Shown here piece after piece: positions 28,261 through 37,403 of a stretch of DNA of 64,000 bases (the first letter of the stretch is position 1; each line of letters begins with the position of its first letter). Origin of the DNA: Duganella flavida (GTDB taxonomy: Bacteria > Pseudomonadota > Gammaproteobacteria > Burkholderiales > Burkholderiaceae_D). A program made the translations under genes and the position numbers. The notes beneath the pieces were generated by a model. The model was not told the DNA's origin. It did no database searches and saw only the letters and a program-made list of their open reading frames with translations. The stretch spans positions 456,211 to 520,210 of the forward strand of contig NZ_WWCN01000002.1 in assembly GCF_009857445.1 (NCBI RefSeq). Reading direction: 5' to 3'.

Positions 28261-30927
28261 TTAGAAGCTGTAGCTGCCGCGCAGGTACAGCGAGCGGCCG
28301 ACTGGATCCGTGTAGCGTGGATCGTAGCCTTTCTGGAACAGCGTGCCCTGGTTCGAGAACGGTGGATCTTTGTCCAGCAGGTTCTTCACGCCAGCGGTCA
28401 GGGTCACGCCCTTGAAGCCGGTGTAGCTGCCCGACAGGTTCCACAGTGCGTACGACGGCACTTGGTTCTTGTACTGGTCGGCGATGTCCAGGTTCTGGTC
28501 GGTGTAGCCCGATTTGAACGACTGCGCCAGCGTCGCGTTCCAGTCAGCCAGACGCCAGTTCAGCGCCAGGTTGTGCTTCCAGCGGAACACTGGATTGTTG
28601 GCGGCGTAGCGGCCGACGTTCTGGATGAACGGACCATCGCGTTCGTCCTGGTACTCATATTTGTGAACGTAGGTGCCATCCAGAGTCAGCGTGAAGTTGC
28701 CGGCTTGGGTAGCGCCCGAACGCAGCGTCAGGCTGAGGTCGACGCCGTCGGTGTTGACCTTGCCGAGGTTTTCTTTCAGGTCGAGGATGGCGTATGGCGA
28801 GCCGTCGGCATTGCGCAGGAAGCGCGCGGCGTATTTGGCGTAGTCACCGTAGATGGCTTCTTCCGGCAGCGCGTTGATCTTGTCCTTCAGCTTGATGTTC
28901 CAGTAGTCGATGGCCAGCGTGGCTTGCGGGATCGGCTCCAGCACCGTGCCGAACGAGAAGGTCTTGGACTTCTCCGGCTTCAGGTTGGCGTTACCACCTT
29001 GCAGTTTGAACTGTTGCAGGTCGCAGTCGCGCAGCGGGTTGGCGATCGGGTTCGACGACAGCACGCCGCCCGGGCACAGGATCGGGTCGTTGTACGAGTT
29101 GTTGGTATCGTTCTTCGACAGCGGCGCGTTTTTCTCAAACAGGGTCGGCGCGCGGAAGCCGGTCGAGGCTGAACCACGCAGCAGCACTTGCTTGGTTGGC
29201 TGGTAGCGCAGGCTCAGTTTCGGGTTGGTGGTGGTGCCGGCATCGCTGTAGTCGTCGTAACGCACGGCGGCGTTGACTTCCAGGTCCTTGATCAGCGGCA
29301 GGTTGACTTCACCGAACACGGCCTTGATGGTGCGCGCGCCGTTGGTCGATTGCGAACCCGACAGGCCGGACGACGACGCCTGGCTGGCGATGTCGCGGTT
29401 GACGATGAAGTCGGCTTCTTCACGGCGCAATTCGCCACCGACTGCCACCGCCAGTTGGCCGCCGGCCAGTTCCATCAGCTCGCGGCTGGCTTTGGCGTCG
29501 ATGCCGGTGTTGCGGGTCACGCCTTTTTGCACCTGGCCGCGCAGGGCGGTGGTGGCCAGGTAGGCGGCGCCGGCAGCGTCCTGCTTGCCAAATGGATTGA
29601 GGATGCCGTTGGCGACACCAGCGGCGAATTTGGCGTCGTTGACGTAGCCGCCGGTGAAGTATTCAGCCGAGCGGCTTTCCGACAGGGTGAAGCCGGTCTT
29701 GTAGTCCCAGCCCTTGAACAAGCCTTCGGCAGCGATGCTCAGGCGGTCAGCTGCGCCTTTGGAATTGATCTCGCGCTGGCCGGCTTCGGTTGGACGCCAG
29801 TTGACCGACAGCGGGTCGCCCGACAGGCCCGGCATGGCTGGTACGCCGCCCGAATTGCCTGGGTAGTATTTGCTGGTCTTCGGCAGGATCAGGCCGGTTT
29901 GCGGCGGCGGCGCGGTGTGCGATACCACGTCGTTTTCCGAGTGCAGGTATTCAATCGAGGCCAGGTGGTCGCCATTGATCTTGAAGGTGGCTTTGCCGAA
30001 GAACGAGGTCTGCTTTTGCTCCGGCAGATCGTCGATCATGCGGGTGTAATCCTGGCGGCAAGTGCCGTTGCTGGCGCGCGGTACCGAGTTTGGCGCGTCG
30101 CAGCCGGTGGCAAAGCCCGGGTTGCCGGTGGCGCCCGAGGTCGGATCGAAATAGTTACCCGGGAAGGTGGTGCCCGAGGTCAGGTTCAGGCCGCGGTTAG
30201 GGATGATGCCGGTCTTGGAGAACTCGCGCTGTTGCGAGGTCAGGATGTCCAGCTTGTGGTGGTCGAACACGCCGAACACATTGTAGCCGTCGTCGTCCAG
30301 GTTGCCGAAGCCGCTAGAGATGTTGATGCGTTTTTCATCGGCGCCGACTTTGCGCGGCAGGATGGCTTCAGCGGTGATGGTGGTGGTTTGCACCGAGCGT
30401 TTGGTAATGAAGTTGATCACGCCGCCGATGGCGTCCGTACCGTAGATGGCCGAGGCGCCGTCGCGCAGTACTTCCACCCGTTCCAGGGCCGAGACCGGGA
30501 TGATGTTGAGGTCGACGCTGGCGCCGTCGTACGGGTGGTTGGCGATGCGGCGGCCGTTCAGCAGCACCAGCGTTTTGTCGCCGCCCAGACCGCGCAAGTC
30601 GGCGCTGGCCTGGCCGCCGGTCGGCAGGCCGGAGCTGTTACCACCAACCACGTTGCCGGAGCTGAAGCTGGAGCTGTTGGAGGGAATGCGGTCCAGCACT
30701 TCCTGCGCGGTGGTCAGGCCTTGCTTGACGAAGTCGTCAGCCTTGATCACGGTTAGTGGATTGGCGGTTTCCGACACCAGGCGTTTGATCGAGGAGCCGG
30801 TCACTTCGACACGCTGCATCGGCTGCTCGGATTGCGCTTGCGCCAGCGGCGCAATCAATCCCAGGCCCAGCAAGCCGCCAGCATAAATGCGGCGCAGGGA
30901 ACAAGACAGAATCTTTTCTTTCATCAT
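28261..30927 (-). CDS. TonB-dependent outer-membrane receptor (TBDR 5)
   Basis: This 888-residue TBDR starts at the ATG opening MMKEKILSCSLRRIYAGGLL, with GGGAG upstream and cleavage near AQAQ. It is the one member where the conserved SRS of the leader reads SCS. TonB-box-like MQRVEVTGSSIKR is followed by a plug with LRGLGGDKTLVLLNGRRI and LERVEVLRDGASAIYGTD, nearly the wording of TBDR 3. The barrel has FRAPTLFEKNAPL, LKPEKSKTFSFGTVLEP (also in TBDR 3) and a terminal GSYSF. The shared barrel phrases show that TBDR 3 and 5 are recent paralogues relative to the rest. Confidence 0.93.
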   Translation of the reverse strand: MMKEKILSCSLRRIYAGGLLGLGLIAPLAQAQSEQPMQRVEVTGSSIKRLVSETANPLTVIKADDFVKQGLTTAQEVLDRIPSNSSSFSSGNVVGGNSSGLPTGGQASADLRGLGGDKTLVLLNGRRIANHPYDGASVDLNIIPVSALERVEVLRDGASAIYGTDAIGGVINFITKRSVQTTTITAEAILPRKVGADEKRINISSGFGNLDDDGYNVFGVFDHHKLDILTSQQREFSKTGIIPNRGLNLTSGTTFPGNYFDPTSGATGNPGFATGCDAPNSVPRASNGTCRQDYTRMIDDLPEQKQTSFFGKATFKINGDHLASIEYLHSENDVVSHTAPPPQTGLILPKTSKYYPGNSGGVPAMPGLSGDPLSVNWRPTEAGQREINSKGAADRLSIAAEGLFKGWDYKTGFTLSESRSAEYFTGGYVNDAKFAAGVANGILNPFGKQDAAGAAYLATTALRGQVQKGVTRNTGIDAKASRELMELAGGQLAVAVGGELRREEADFIVNRDIASQASSSGLSGSQSTNGARTIKAVFGEVNLPLIKDLEVNAAVRYDDYSDAGTTTNPKLSLRYQPTKQVLLRGSASTGFRAPTLFEKNAPLSKNDTNNSYNDPILCPGGVLSSNPIANPLRDCDLQQFKLQGGNANLKPEKSKTFSFGTVLEPIPQATLAIDYWNIKLKDKINALPEEAIYGDYAKYAARFLRNADGSPYAILDLKENLGKVNTDGVDLSLTLRSGATQAGNFTLTLDGTYVHKYEYQDERDGPFIQNVGRYAANNPVFRWKHNLALNWRLADWNATLAQSFKSGYTDQNLDIADQYKNQVPSYALWNLSGSYTGFKGVTLTAGVKNLLDKDPPFSNQGTLFQKGYDPRYTDPVGRSLYLRGSYSF

Positions 30928-31098
30928 TACTCTCAACTCCCAAAACAAACATCACTATTTTTATGGACCGGCTTTTGGTAAAAGCTGGCAGGGAGTTGAT
31001 CTTTGACTATCAAGCGATGGAGTGTCAATAATGTAAATGTTATCTGTTTATATAAAACAACAGTTGGTTACAAGGTGTTACAGATAGATAGGCAGAGA

Positions 31099-31127
31099 TA
31101 AAAAAAGGGCTCCCGAAGGAGCCCTTA
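31099..31127 (-). terminator. Terminator of TBDR 6
   Basis: On the minus strand AAGGGCTCC and GGAGCCCTT form a stem with a four-base loop, followed by a T-run. It is 49 bases beyond the stop of TBDR 6, within the leader of TBDR 5. Confidence 0.85.
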
Positions 31128-31175
31128 AAAGAGTTTTTGCAATGATTACTACGGATTACTAACTGCTAAAAGCGA

Positions 31176-34016
31176 TCAGAACTTGTACGAAGCGTTCAGG
31201 TAGAACGTACGGCCCAGTGGATCGGTGTAGCGGCCATCGTAGCCCGACTGGTTACCACCACCAGCGTTGCGGATGGTGAATGGCGGAGCGATGTCGGCCA
31301 GGTTCTTGATACCGGCGGTCAGGATGAACTGCTTGCTCAGCTGAGCCTTGGTCTGCCAGTCGAAGGTGGTGTACGAGCTGACTTGACGCTTGATCGGCAC
31401 GTAGCCGCCCAGGGTGCCGTCGGCCAGCACTTCACGCACCACCGAGTCGTCGTCGGTGTACACCTGGTCGGTGTAGCCCGAGTGGTAGTTGGCGGTCAGC
31501 GCGTGGGTGAAGCGGCCGGTGTTGAGCGAGGCGGTCAGCTTCGAGATCCAGCGGAAGGTCACGTTCGCGTAGGAGTTGAAACGGCCGATGTTCTTCTCAA
31601 CGCCGCTGGCAGGGGTTTCCTGTTCAGCTTTGGTCATGAAGGTACCGGTCCACTGTACCGCGACCTTGCCCAGCGAGGTGTTGGTCTTGTAGGTGTGATC
31701 CCAGTCGATACCCTGGTAGTGCGAGCTGGCCAGGTTGAACGGGGTCAGCGCGGCAACCAGCACATTCTGTTTCTGGATCGGATCGTAGTAGGTACGCAGC
31801 AGGCTGTCGTACACGGCTGGGTTGTTGAATACCAGGTCTTCCGACAGGGTCTGGATCTGGTTACGCAGTTTCACGTCCCAGAAGTCGAAACCGATCGACA
31901 GGCTGCTGATAGGCTCAACACGGATACCCAGGGTAGCCTGTTTCGATTCTTCAGGCTTCAGGGCGCCGGCGCCGATGGCGGCGTTACCGCCGGTCAGCAG
32001 GCCGTATTCCGACGAGCCAGGGTTGCACAGCTTGAAGCGTGGATCGCTGGCATTGGTGATCGGGCAAGCGTGGAACTGCGACGAGCCGCCGTTGACCAGT
32101 GGCTTGACGATGTTCGACATGGTCGGGGCCTTGAAGCCGGTACCGTAGGAACCACGGATCAACACGGCATCCACTGGATTCCAGCGCAGCGCCAGTTTGT
32201 AGGTGGCTTTGCTGGCCGATTCGCCCTGTTTGCCGGAGGCGATCTGGTTGCCGTCCGGGTCAAAGTTCTTGTCGTTGTTGACGGCGCTGAAATCGTCATA
32301 ACGGCCGGACACGGTCAGGTCCATGTTTTTCAGCACTGGCAGCAACAGCTCGCCGTAGGTACCCCAGTTTTTGCGGGAAGCGTCGATCGGCAGGGCACCA
32401 GCGCCGCCACCAACAATCGCGTCGGTGAAGGTAGGCTGTTGCTTGTTCTGGCCTTGCGAGTAAGCGTCTGGCGCTTCCGAGTAGGCTTGCTTGGTGAAGT
32501 CGGCGCCGAGGGCCAGCTGGGCCGTACCGGCTGGCAGCTTGAACACTTCCGACGAACCGCTCACTTGCAGCATGTCGATCTTCGATTTGGTTTCGCTGAA
32601 CTGGTTGTGCAGCACGGCTGGTGCCAACACGGCTTGCGAGGTGCCGGACGGTGCGAACGGATCGAACTTGCCCGACGAAACCAGGGCGTCAAACGCGTTC
32701 AGGCTCATGTAGCCGCCAGCGGCGGTGTCGGTCTGTTTGTTTTCCGAGTGGGTGTAAGCTGCGCGCCAGTCGATGTTTTTCCAGGTGCCGTCAAAGCCGA
32801 AAGCGGCGTGTTTGGCGATGGTTTTGTATTGGTCGGCACGGCCGCCAGCATCAACCAGACGCAGGTTCATGGTCACGCTGTTGACGGTGGCGGTGGCAGG
32901 CACGCCCAGGCGGGTCAGGTAAGGGGCGATCGACTTGGCGTACAGCGCGCTGCTCAGCGGAATGCCCAGCGGCTGTGCTGGTGCCGCGTACTGGGCGGTG
33001 TTGGAGAACGACGAGATCAGGCCTTCAGCAAAGAAGCTGGTGTTTTCGTTGATCTTGAAGTTGAACGAGCCGAAGCCGCTGTCGCGTTTCAGGCCTGGCG
33101 TGTTTTGTACGGTGGCAGCGTAATCGTACAGGCAGCGGTTGCCGACCTTGAACAGGTTGGCGCCGTTGCAAGTGCCGGTGGCGAACAGGTTAGGCGCGAA
33201 AGCGGCGCTGCTGGTGCTGCCGTCGGCTTTGGTGTACTTGACGGTGGCGTTACCAGGAATCGAGTTCGAGCTCAGCTGGTACAGGCTGTAAGCCTTGCCA
33301 TTGGCGTAGAACGGAATCACGCCCGATTGCGAGAAGTCGCTGTCACGTGCCCACGATGCTTTGGTTTCGTCGTGCGAAGCCGACAGCAGGATGTTGAAGC
33401 CATCCTTGTCCAGATCGCCCCAGCCTTTGGAAATCGAGGCGGTCGAGGTGGTGCCGCCGCTGCTGCGTGGCTGGCTGTAGGAGACGTCGACGATGGCGTC
33501 GGTCTGGTTTTTCTTCAGGATGAAGTTGACCACGCCGGCAATCGCGTCCGAGCCGTACAGGGTGTTGGCGCCGTCGGTCAGGATCTCGACGCGCTCAACG
33601 GCTGCCAGTGGGATGCTGGCCAGGTTGACGGTAGAACCGGAGGTGGCAGGTGCCAGACGGCGGCCGTTCAGCAGCACCAGAGTGTAGCCTTCGCCGATCG
33701 AGTGGATCGATGCGGTTTGCAGACCACCGCCGCCGCCGTTGACCGACATCGACGAGGTGGTGAAGCCTTGCATCGATGGCAGGGTGGCGATCAGGTCGGC
33801 GACGTTGGTCGCGCCCGATTGCTCGATCTGCAGCTTGGACAGGGTTTGCACTGGCAACGCGCCTTCAGCGGTAATACGCTTAATGCTCGAACCGGTAATT
33901 TCTACGCGCTGGATAGGCGCGTCCGCAGTTTGTGCCACGGCGGCTTGCATGCCCAGCGCCAGGCCACTGGCGCAGATCAGGCGTACCGATCGCGACAATA
34001 CGGTTTCAACCATCAT
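31176..34016 (-). CDS. TonB-dependent outer-membrane receptor (TBDR 6)
   Basis: This 946-residue TBDR starts MMVETVLSRSVRLICASGLA, with cleavage near AVAQ; TTGGGAG lies about 10 bases upstream. TonB-box-like IQRVEITGSSIKR is followed by a plug with SVNGGGGGLQTASIHSIG, YTLVLLNGRRLAP and VERVEILTDGANTLYGSD, so it belongs with TBDR 4 and 7. The barrel has FKAPTMSNIVKPL and LKPEESKQATLGIRVEP. The C-terminal part AGGGNQSGYDGRYTDPLGR closely follows TBDR 4, and the protein ends ASYKF. It is a single-gene unit with a leader of nearly 390 bases. Confidence 0.93.
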   Translation of the reverse strand: MMVETVLSRSVRLICASGLALGMQAAVAQTADAPIQRVEITGSSIKRITAEGALPVQTLSKLQIEQSGATNVADLIATLPSMQGFTTSSMSVNGGGGGLQTASIHSIGEGYTLVLLNGRRLAPATSGSTVNLASIPLAAVERVEILTDGANTLYGSDAIAGVVNFILKKNQTDAIVDVSYSQPRSSGGTTSTASISKGWGDLDKDGFNILLSASHDETKASWARDSDFSQSGVIPFYANGKAYSLYQLSSNSIPGNATVKYTKADGSTSSAAFAPNLFATGTCNGANLFKVGNRCLYDYAATVQNTPGLKRDSGFGSFNFKINENTSFFAEGLISSFSNTAQYAAPAQPLGIPLSSALYAKSIAPYLTRLGVPATATVNSVTMNLRLVDAGGRADQYKTIAKHAAFGFDGTWKNIDWRAAYTHSENKQTDTAAGGYMSLNAFDALVSSGKFDPFAPSGTSQAVLAPAVLHNQFSETKSKIDMLQVSGSSEVFKLPAGTAQLALGADFTKQAYSEAPDAYSQGQNKQQPTFTDAIVGGGAGALPIDASRKNWGTYGELLLPVLKNMDLTVSGRYDDFSAVNNDKNFDPDGNQIASGKQGESASKATYKLALRWNPVDAVLIRGSYGTGFKAPTMSNIVKPLVNGGSSQFHACPITNASDPRFKLCNPGSSEYGLLTGGNAAIGAGALKPEESKQATLGIRVEPISSLSIGFDFWDVKLRNQIQTLSEDLVFNNPAVYDSLLRTYYDPIQKQNVLVAALTPFNLASSHYQGIDWDHTYKTNTSLGKVAVQWTGTFMTKAEQETPASGVEKNIGRFNSYANVTFRWISKLTASLNTGRFTHALTANYHSGYTDQVYTDDDSVVREVLADGTLGGYVPIKRQVSSYTTFDWQTKAQLSKQFILTAGIKNLADIAPPFTIRNAGGGNQSGYDGRYTDPLGRTFYLNASYKF

Positions 34017-34403
34017 TATTTAGCTCCCAAAATAAAACGATGAACAACGGGTGTGTTTGATTTGTTTTTAGCGGCGATTATTTCGCCTGCGTTCATCAAA
34101 GCATTTGGGCTGATTTGCCGTCAATGTGGCTGCGGCAGCAAAAGTATCTAAAAAACATCATTTCTTCAGCACAAAAAATGGGCCAAAAACGCTCTAATTT
34201 TGTGCATACCGGTTTGAAAGTGATGAAAAAATTGTTTTGATGTCAAAAAACAAGGAAAAGTACGGATGTGCTGCACCAATTTGGTGTTTGGCAATTTTTG
34301 TAAATCTGCGTTCATGGACTTACAGAGTGTTACATTTGTGCGACAAAAAAAAAGCCCGAATTGCCGGGTGGCAAATTCGGGCTAAGTCCTTATTTAATAA
34401 GCG
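34017..34403 (-). other. AT-rich leader of TBDR 6 with the terminator of TBDR 7
   Basis: No gene was found here. There is a palindrome CACCAATTTGGTG at 34274-34286, a possible operator, and a TGTTACA motif at 34328-34334. The distal end holds the terminator of TBDR 7, listed separately. Confidence 0.45.
34344..34384 (-). terminator. Terminator of TBDR 7
   Basis: On the minus strand TAGCCCGAATTTGCC pairs with GGCAATTCGGGCT, with a small bulge, followed by a run of nine T. Confidence 0.88.
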
Positions 34404-37202
34404 TTAAAACTTATACGAACCGCTTATATAGAAGGTGCGGCCGAGGGCGCTCGAGTACGACGGGTTGTAACCGACTTGGTGCGAACCGGTGTTACGCAGT
34501 GTGAACGGCGGATTGCGGTCGAACAGGTTGGTGATGCCGGCGGTCAGTTCCACGCTCTTCAGCGGGCGGAACGCCGACTGCAGGTCGAAGGTGGTGTAGC
34601 TCGGCACGTCCAGCGTGATGTCGTAGCATGCCTGCGCCGCGTCAGCCGTGGTCACCGCGCAGTCATCCGCGTTCTGGTGCTTGTCGGTGTAACCGTTGCG
34701 GTAGTTGGCGCTCAGGGTGTGGGTCCACTGGGCGTTTTCCCACGAGCTGCTGGCCTTGATCACGTTGCGGAAGCTGACCTTGTCGTTCGAACCGTAGCGG
34801 TTCAGGCTGGTTTCCCACTGGTCGTCCGTGCCCGGGGTGGTGTAGCGCGAGCGCAGCAGGTAGGTACCGGCCAGGCGGTTGGTCAGGCGGCCGTCGAACA
34901 GCTTGGTCTTCTGGGTGAAGTCGTAGTCGATGCCGCGGTTTTCCACTTTACCGATGTTAATCGGCAGCAGTTTGATGGCCAGCACGTCCAGGCCGGTCGA
35001 AGCGATGTGCTTGGTGGTGAACAGATTGGCGTACTTGGCCGGGTTCTGGAAGATCAGGCCTTCCGATACCGAGCTCACCTGGTCGCGGATCTGGACGTTC
35101 CACAAGTCGATGGCCACGCTGGTGGTGTTGGTCGGTTCCCACACGGCGCCGATCGACCACTGCTTGGATTTCTCCGGCTTCAGGTCCGGGTTACCGCCCT
35201 GGAACACTTCGAACTGGCCGCGGCCCGATTCGCAGTACTTGGCCAGCGGGTGGTTGCCGAGGCCATTGGCGGCGGTCAGCGGGCAGTTGTAGGTGCCGCC
35301 GGTGACGCCGAACTCTTCCAGCGGGCCGGCGATTTCCTGCATGCTGGCGGCGCGGAAGCCGGTGCCGGTGGCAGCGCGCAGCATCAGGTTCTTGGCAGCC
35401 GAGTACTTGGTCGCCACTTTATAGGTGCCGGCGCTGGCCGACTGGCCCACTTCCTGGCCCAGCAGCTTGTCCTTGACGGCGCCGACGTTGTCGAAGCGGC
35501 CCGACAGGGTAGCTTCCCACTTCTTGTTGATCGGCAGCAGCAGCTCGCTGAAGGCGCCGGCGTTGGCGCGCTCATAGTGGTTGTCGTAGACCGGGCTGTC
35601 GAACAGGATCAGGGCTTTTTCCGCCACGTCTTGCTGGTCGGTGCGGAAGCTGGTGACGCGGTAGTCCGCGCCCACGCTGATCATGGCGGTGCCGCCTGGC
35701 AGTTCAAACACTGGACGCGAGGCGTGGGCATCGGCGCCCTTCATGGTCACGGTCTGGGTGTTGTACAGGCCGGTGAAGCCGGTGCTGTTCAGCTGCTCGC
35801 GCATGGCTTGCGGCATGGCGCCCTGGGCGTAGCCGAACGGGTCGAAGTTGCCGCTGTCGAGCAGGGCCTGGAACTTGTCCGCCAGCGGGAAGCCGGACAG
35901 GTATTTCTGTTCCTGCTTGTTGCGCGACCAGGTCAGTGCGCCGTTGATGTCCCAGCCAAAGGCCGAGCCGTCCAGGCCGGCCACCAGGTGGGTGGCCTTG
36001 GTGCCGTACTCGTAGCCGCGGTCGCCCATTTCGTACAGGCGGTATTTGACCGCCACCGAGGTGACGCCGTTCAGCTGTTCAGGCGTCAGGTACGGTTGCA
36101 GGTATTTGCCGAACAGCGGCGAGCTGGTCGACAGCGAGAAGTCGGCTGGATACGGTGCGATGCGGGCGGTGATCTTGGCTTCGGTGTAGGCAGCGTCAAA
36201 GAAGGCTTTGAAGCCGCTGTTGCCCAGTTTCAGGCTGCCCGAGCTGAACAGCGAGTCGCGGCTCGATTCCGGATTGATCTCGATGGTCGAGGTGTAATCG
36301 TAGTAGCACTGGCCATCGCCAAAGGCGTCGACGTTGGCGGTCGCGCACTTGCCGTTGATCAGGGCGTACGGGTTGAGGTTGACGGTGTGCGCAGCGCCGT
36401 CGGCGCCGTTGTACTTGATCGCGGCGTTGGCCGGGATCGCGCGCGAGGAGCCGTTCAGGAATTGCAGCGCCTTGCCGGTTTTTGGATCGGTGAAGTTAAT
36501 CATGCCGGTCTTGGCGAAGTCGCGCTGTGAGGCTTTCAGCTGCTTTTGCTCGTCGTGGCTGAGCGAGACGAATACGCTGTAGCCGTCTTCATCGACGTCG
36601 CCGAAGCCCTTGCTCAGGCTCATCGAGTTGCTCTTGCCGCCAGCTTTTTGCGGCGAACCGTACTTGGCGTTGATCTCCCACGGGGCCGCACCTTTTTTCA
36701 AGATGAAGTTGACCACGCCGGCAATCGCATCGGAGCCGTACAGGGCCGAGGCGCCGTCGGTCAGCACTTCCACGCGCTCGATGGCCGACAGCGGGATCGA
36801 GTTCAGGTCGATGGTGGTGCCCGAGTTGGACGGCGCAATGCGGCGGCCGTTCAGCAGGACCAGGGTGTAGGAGGCGCCGATATCGTGGATCGAGGCGGTG
36901 GTGACACCGCCGCCGCCGCCGCCGACCGAGTCGGCCGCCACCGAGAAGCCCTGCATGGCCGGGATTTGCTGGATGAAGTCGGTCACGGTGGTGACGCCCG
37001 ACTTTTTAATGTCTTTCTGGCTGAACGATTGCACCGGCAGCGAGGATTCGGCGGCGATACGTTTGATGCTGGAGCCGGTGATTTCCACGCGCTGCATCGG
37101 TTGTTCAGTGGCGTCCTGGGCGAAGGCATGGCCCAGGGTCATGGCCAGTCCGCCGGCAAACATCACGCGCAGCGAACGGGACAGGATTGTTTCTTTAATC
37201 AT
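34404..37202 (-). CDS. TonB-dependent outer-membrane receptor (TBDR 7)
   Basis: This 932-residue TBDR starts MIKETILSRSLRVMFAGGLA, with cleavage near AFAQ; an upstream in-frame ATG at 37256 would put 18 charged residues before the signal peptide and is rejected. TonB-box-like MQRVEITGSSIKR is followed by a plug with SVGGGGGGVTTASIHDIG and IERVEVLTDGASALYGSD, grouping it with TBDR 4 and 6. The barrel contains FRAASMQEIAGPL, where the usual RAPN/RAPT has lost its proline, and LKPEKSKQWSIGAVWEP. It ends GSYKF. Confidence 0.93.
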   Translation of the reverse strand: MIKETILSRSLRVMFAGGLAMTLGHAFAQDATEQPMQRVEITGSSIKRIAAESSLPVQSFSQKDIKKSGVTTVTDFIQQIPAMQGFSVAADSVGGGGGGVTTASIHDIGASYTLVLLNGRRIAPSNSGTTIDLNSIPLSAIERVEVLTDGASALYGSDAIAGVVNFILKKGAAPWEINAKYGSPQKAGGKSNSMSLSKGFGDVDEDGYSVFVSLSHDEQKQLKASQRDFAKTGMINFTDPKTGKALQFLNGSSRAIPANAAIKYNGADGAAHTVNLNPYALINGKCATANVDAFGDGQCYYDYTSTIEINPESSRDSLFSSGSLKLGNSGFKAFFDAAYTEAKITARIAPYPADFSLSTSSPLFGKYLQPYLTPEQLNGVTSVAVKYRLYEMGDRGYEYGTKATHLVAGLDGSAFGWDINGALTWSRNKQEQKYLSGFPLADKFQALLDSGNFDPFGYAQGAMPQAMREQLNSTGFTGLYNTQTVTMKGADAHASRPVFELPGGTAMISVGADYRVTSFRTDQQDVAEKALILFDSPVYDNHYERANAGAFSELLLPINKKWEATLSGRFDNVGAVKDKLLGQEVGQSASAGTYKVATKYSAAKNLMLRAATGTGFRAASMQEIAGPLEEFGVTGGTYNCPLTAANGLGNHPLAKYCESGRGQFEVFQGGNPDLKPEKSKQWSIGAVWEPTNTTSVAIDLWNVQIRDQVSSVSEGLIFQNPAKYANLFTTKHIASTGLDVLAIKLLPINIGKVENRGIDYDFTQKTKLFDGRLTNRLAGTYLLRSRYTTPGTDDQWETSLNRYGSNDKVSFRNVIKASSSWENAQWTHTLSANYRNGYTDKHQNADDCAVTTADAAQACYDITLDVPSYTTFDLQSAFRPLKSVELTAGITNLFDRNPPFTLRNTGSHQVGYNPSYSSALGRTFYISGSYKF

Positions 37203-37351
37203 GTTGCAATGTGCTCTCTCAAGTGGTTCAAACTCATGAGGACGGAATCTCACCAATTCTCACGAGGGCCGATATGAAACCACTTGGAGACCACTCTTGT
37301 CAAATTTTATGCGGTTTTATGTAAATAATTATCACGTTTGTGCTAAGGGCG

Positions 37352-37382
37352 AAAAAAAAGCAGCGGTTGCCCGCTGCTTTTC
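37352..37382 (-). terminator. Terminator of TBDR 8
   Basis: On the minus strand AAAAGCAGCGG and CCGCTGCTTTT form the stem, followed by a T-run, 22 bases beyond the TBDR 8 stop. Confidence 0.87.
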
Positions 37383-37403
37383 TTATTGGCCGACTAATTA
37401 TAT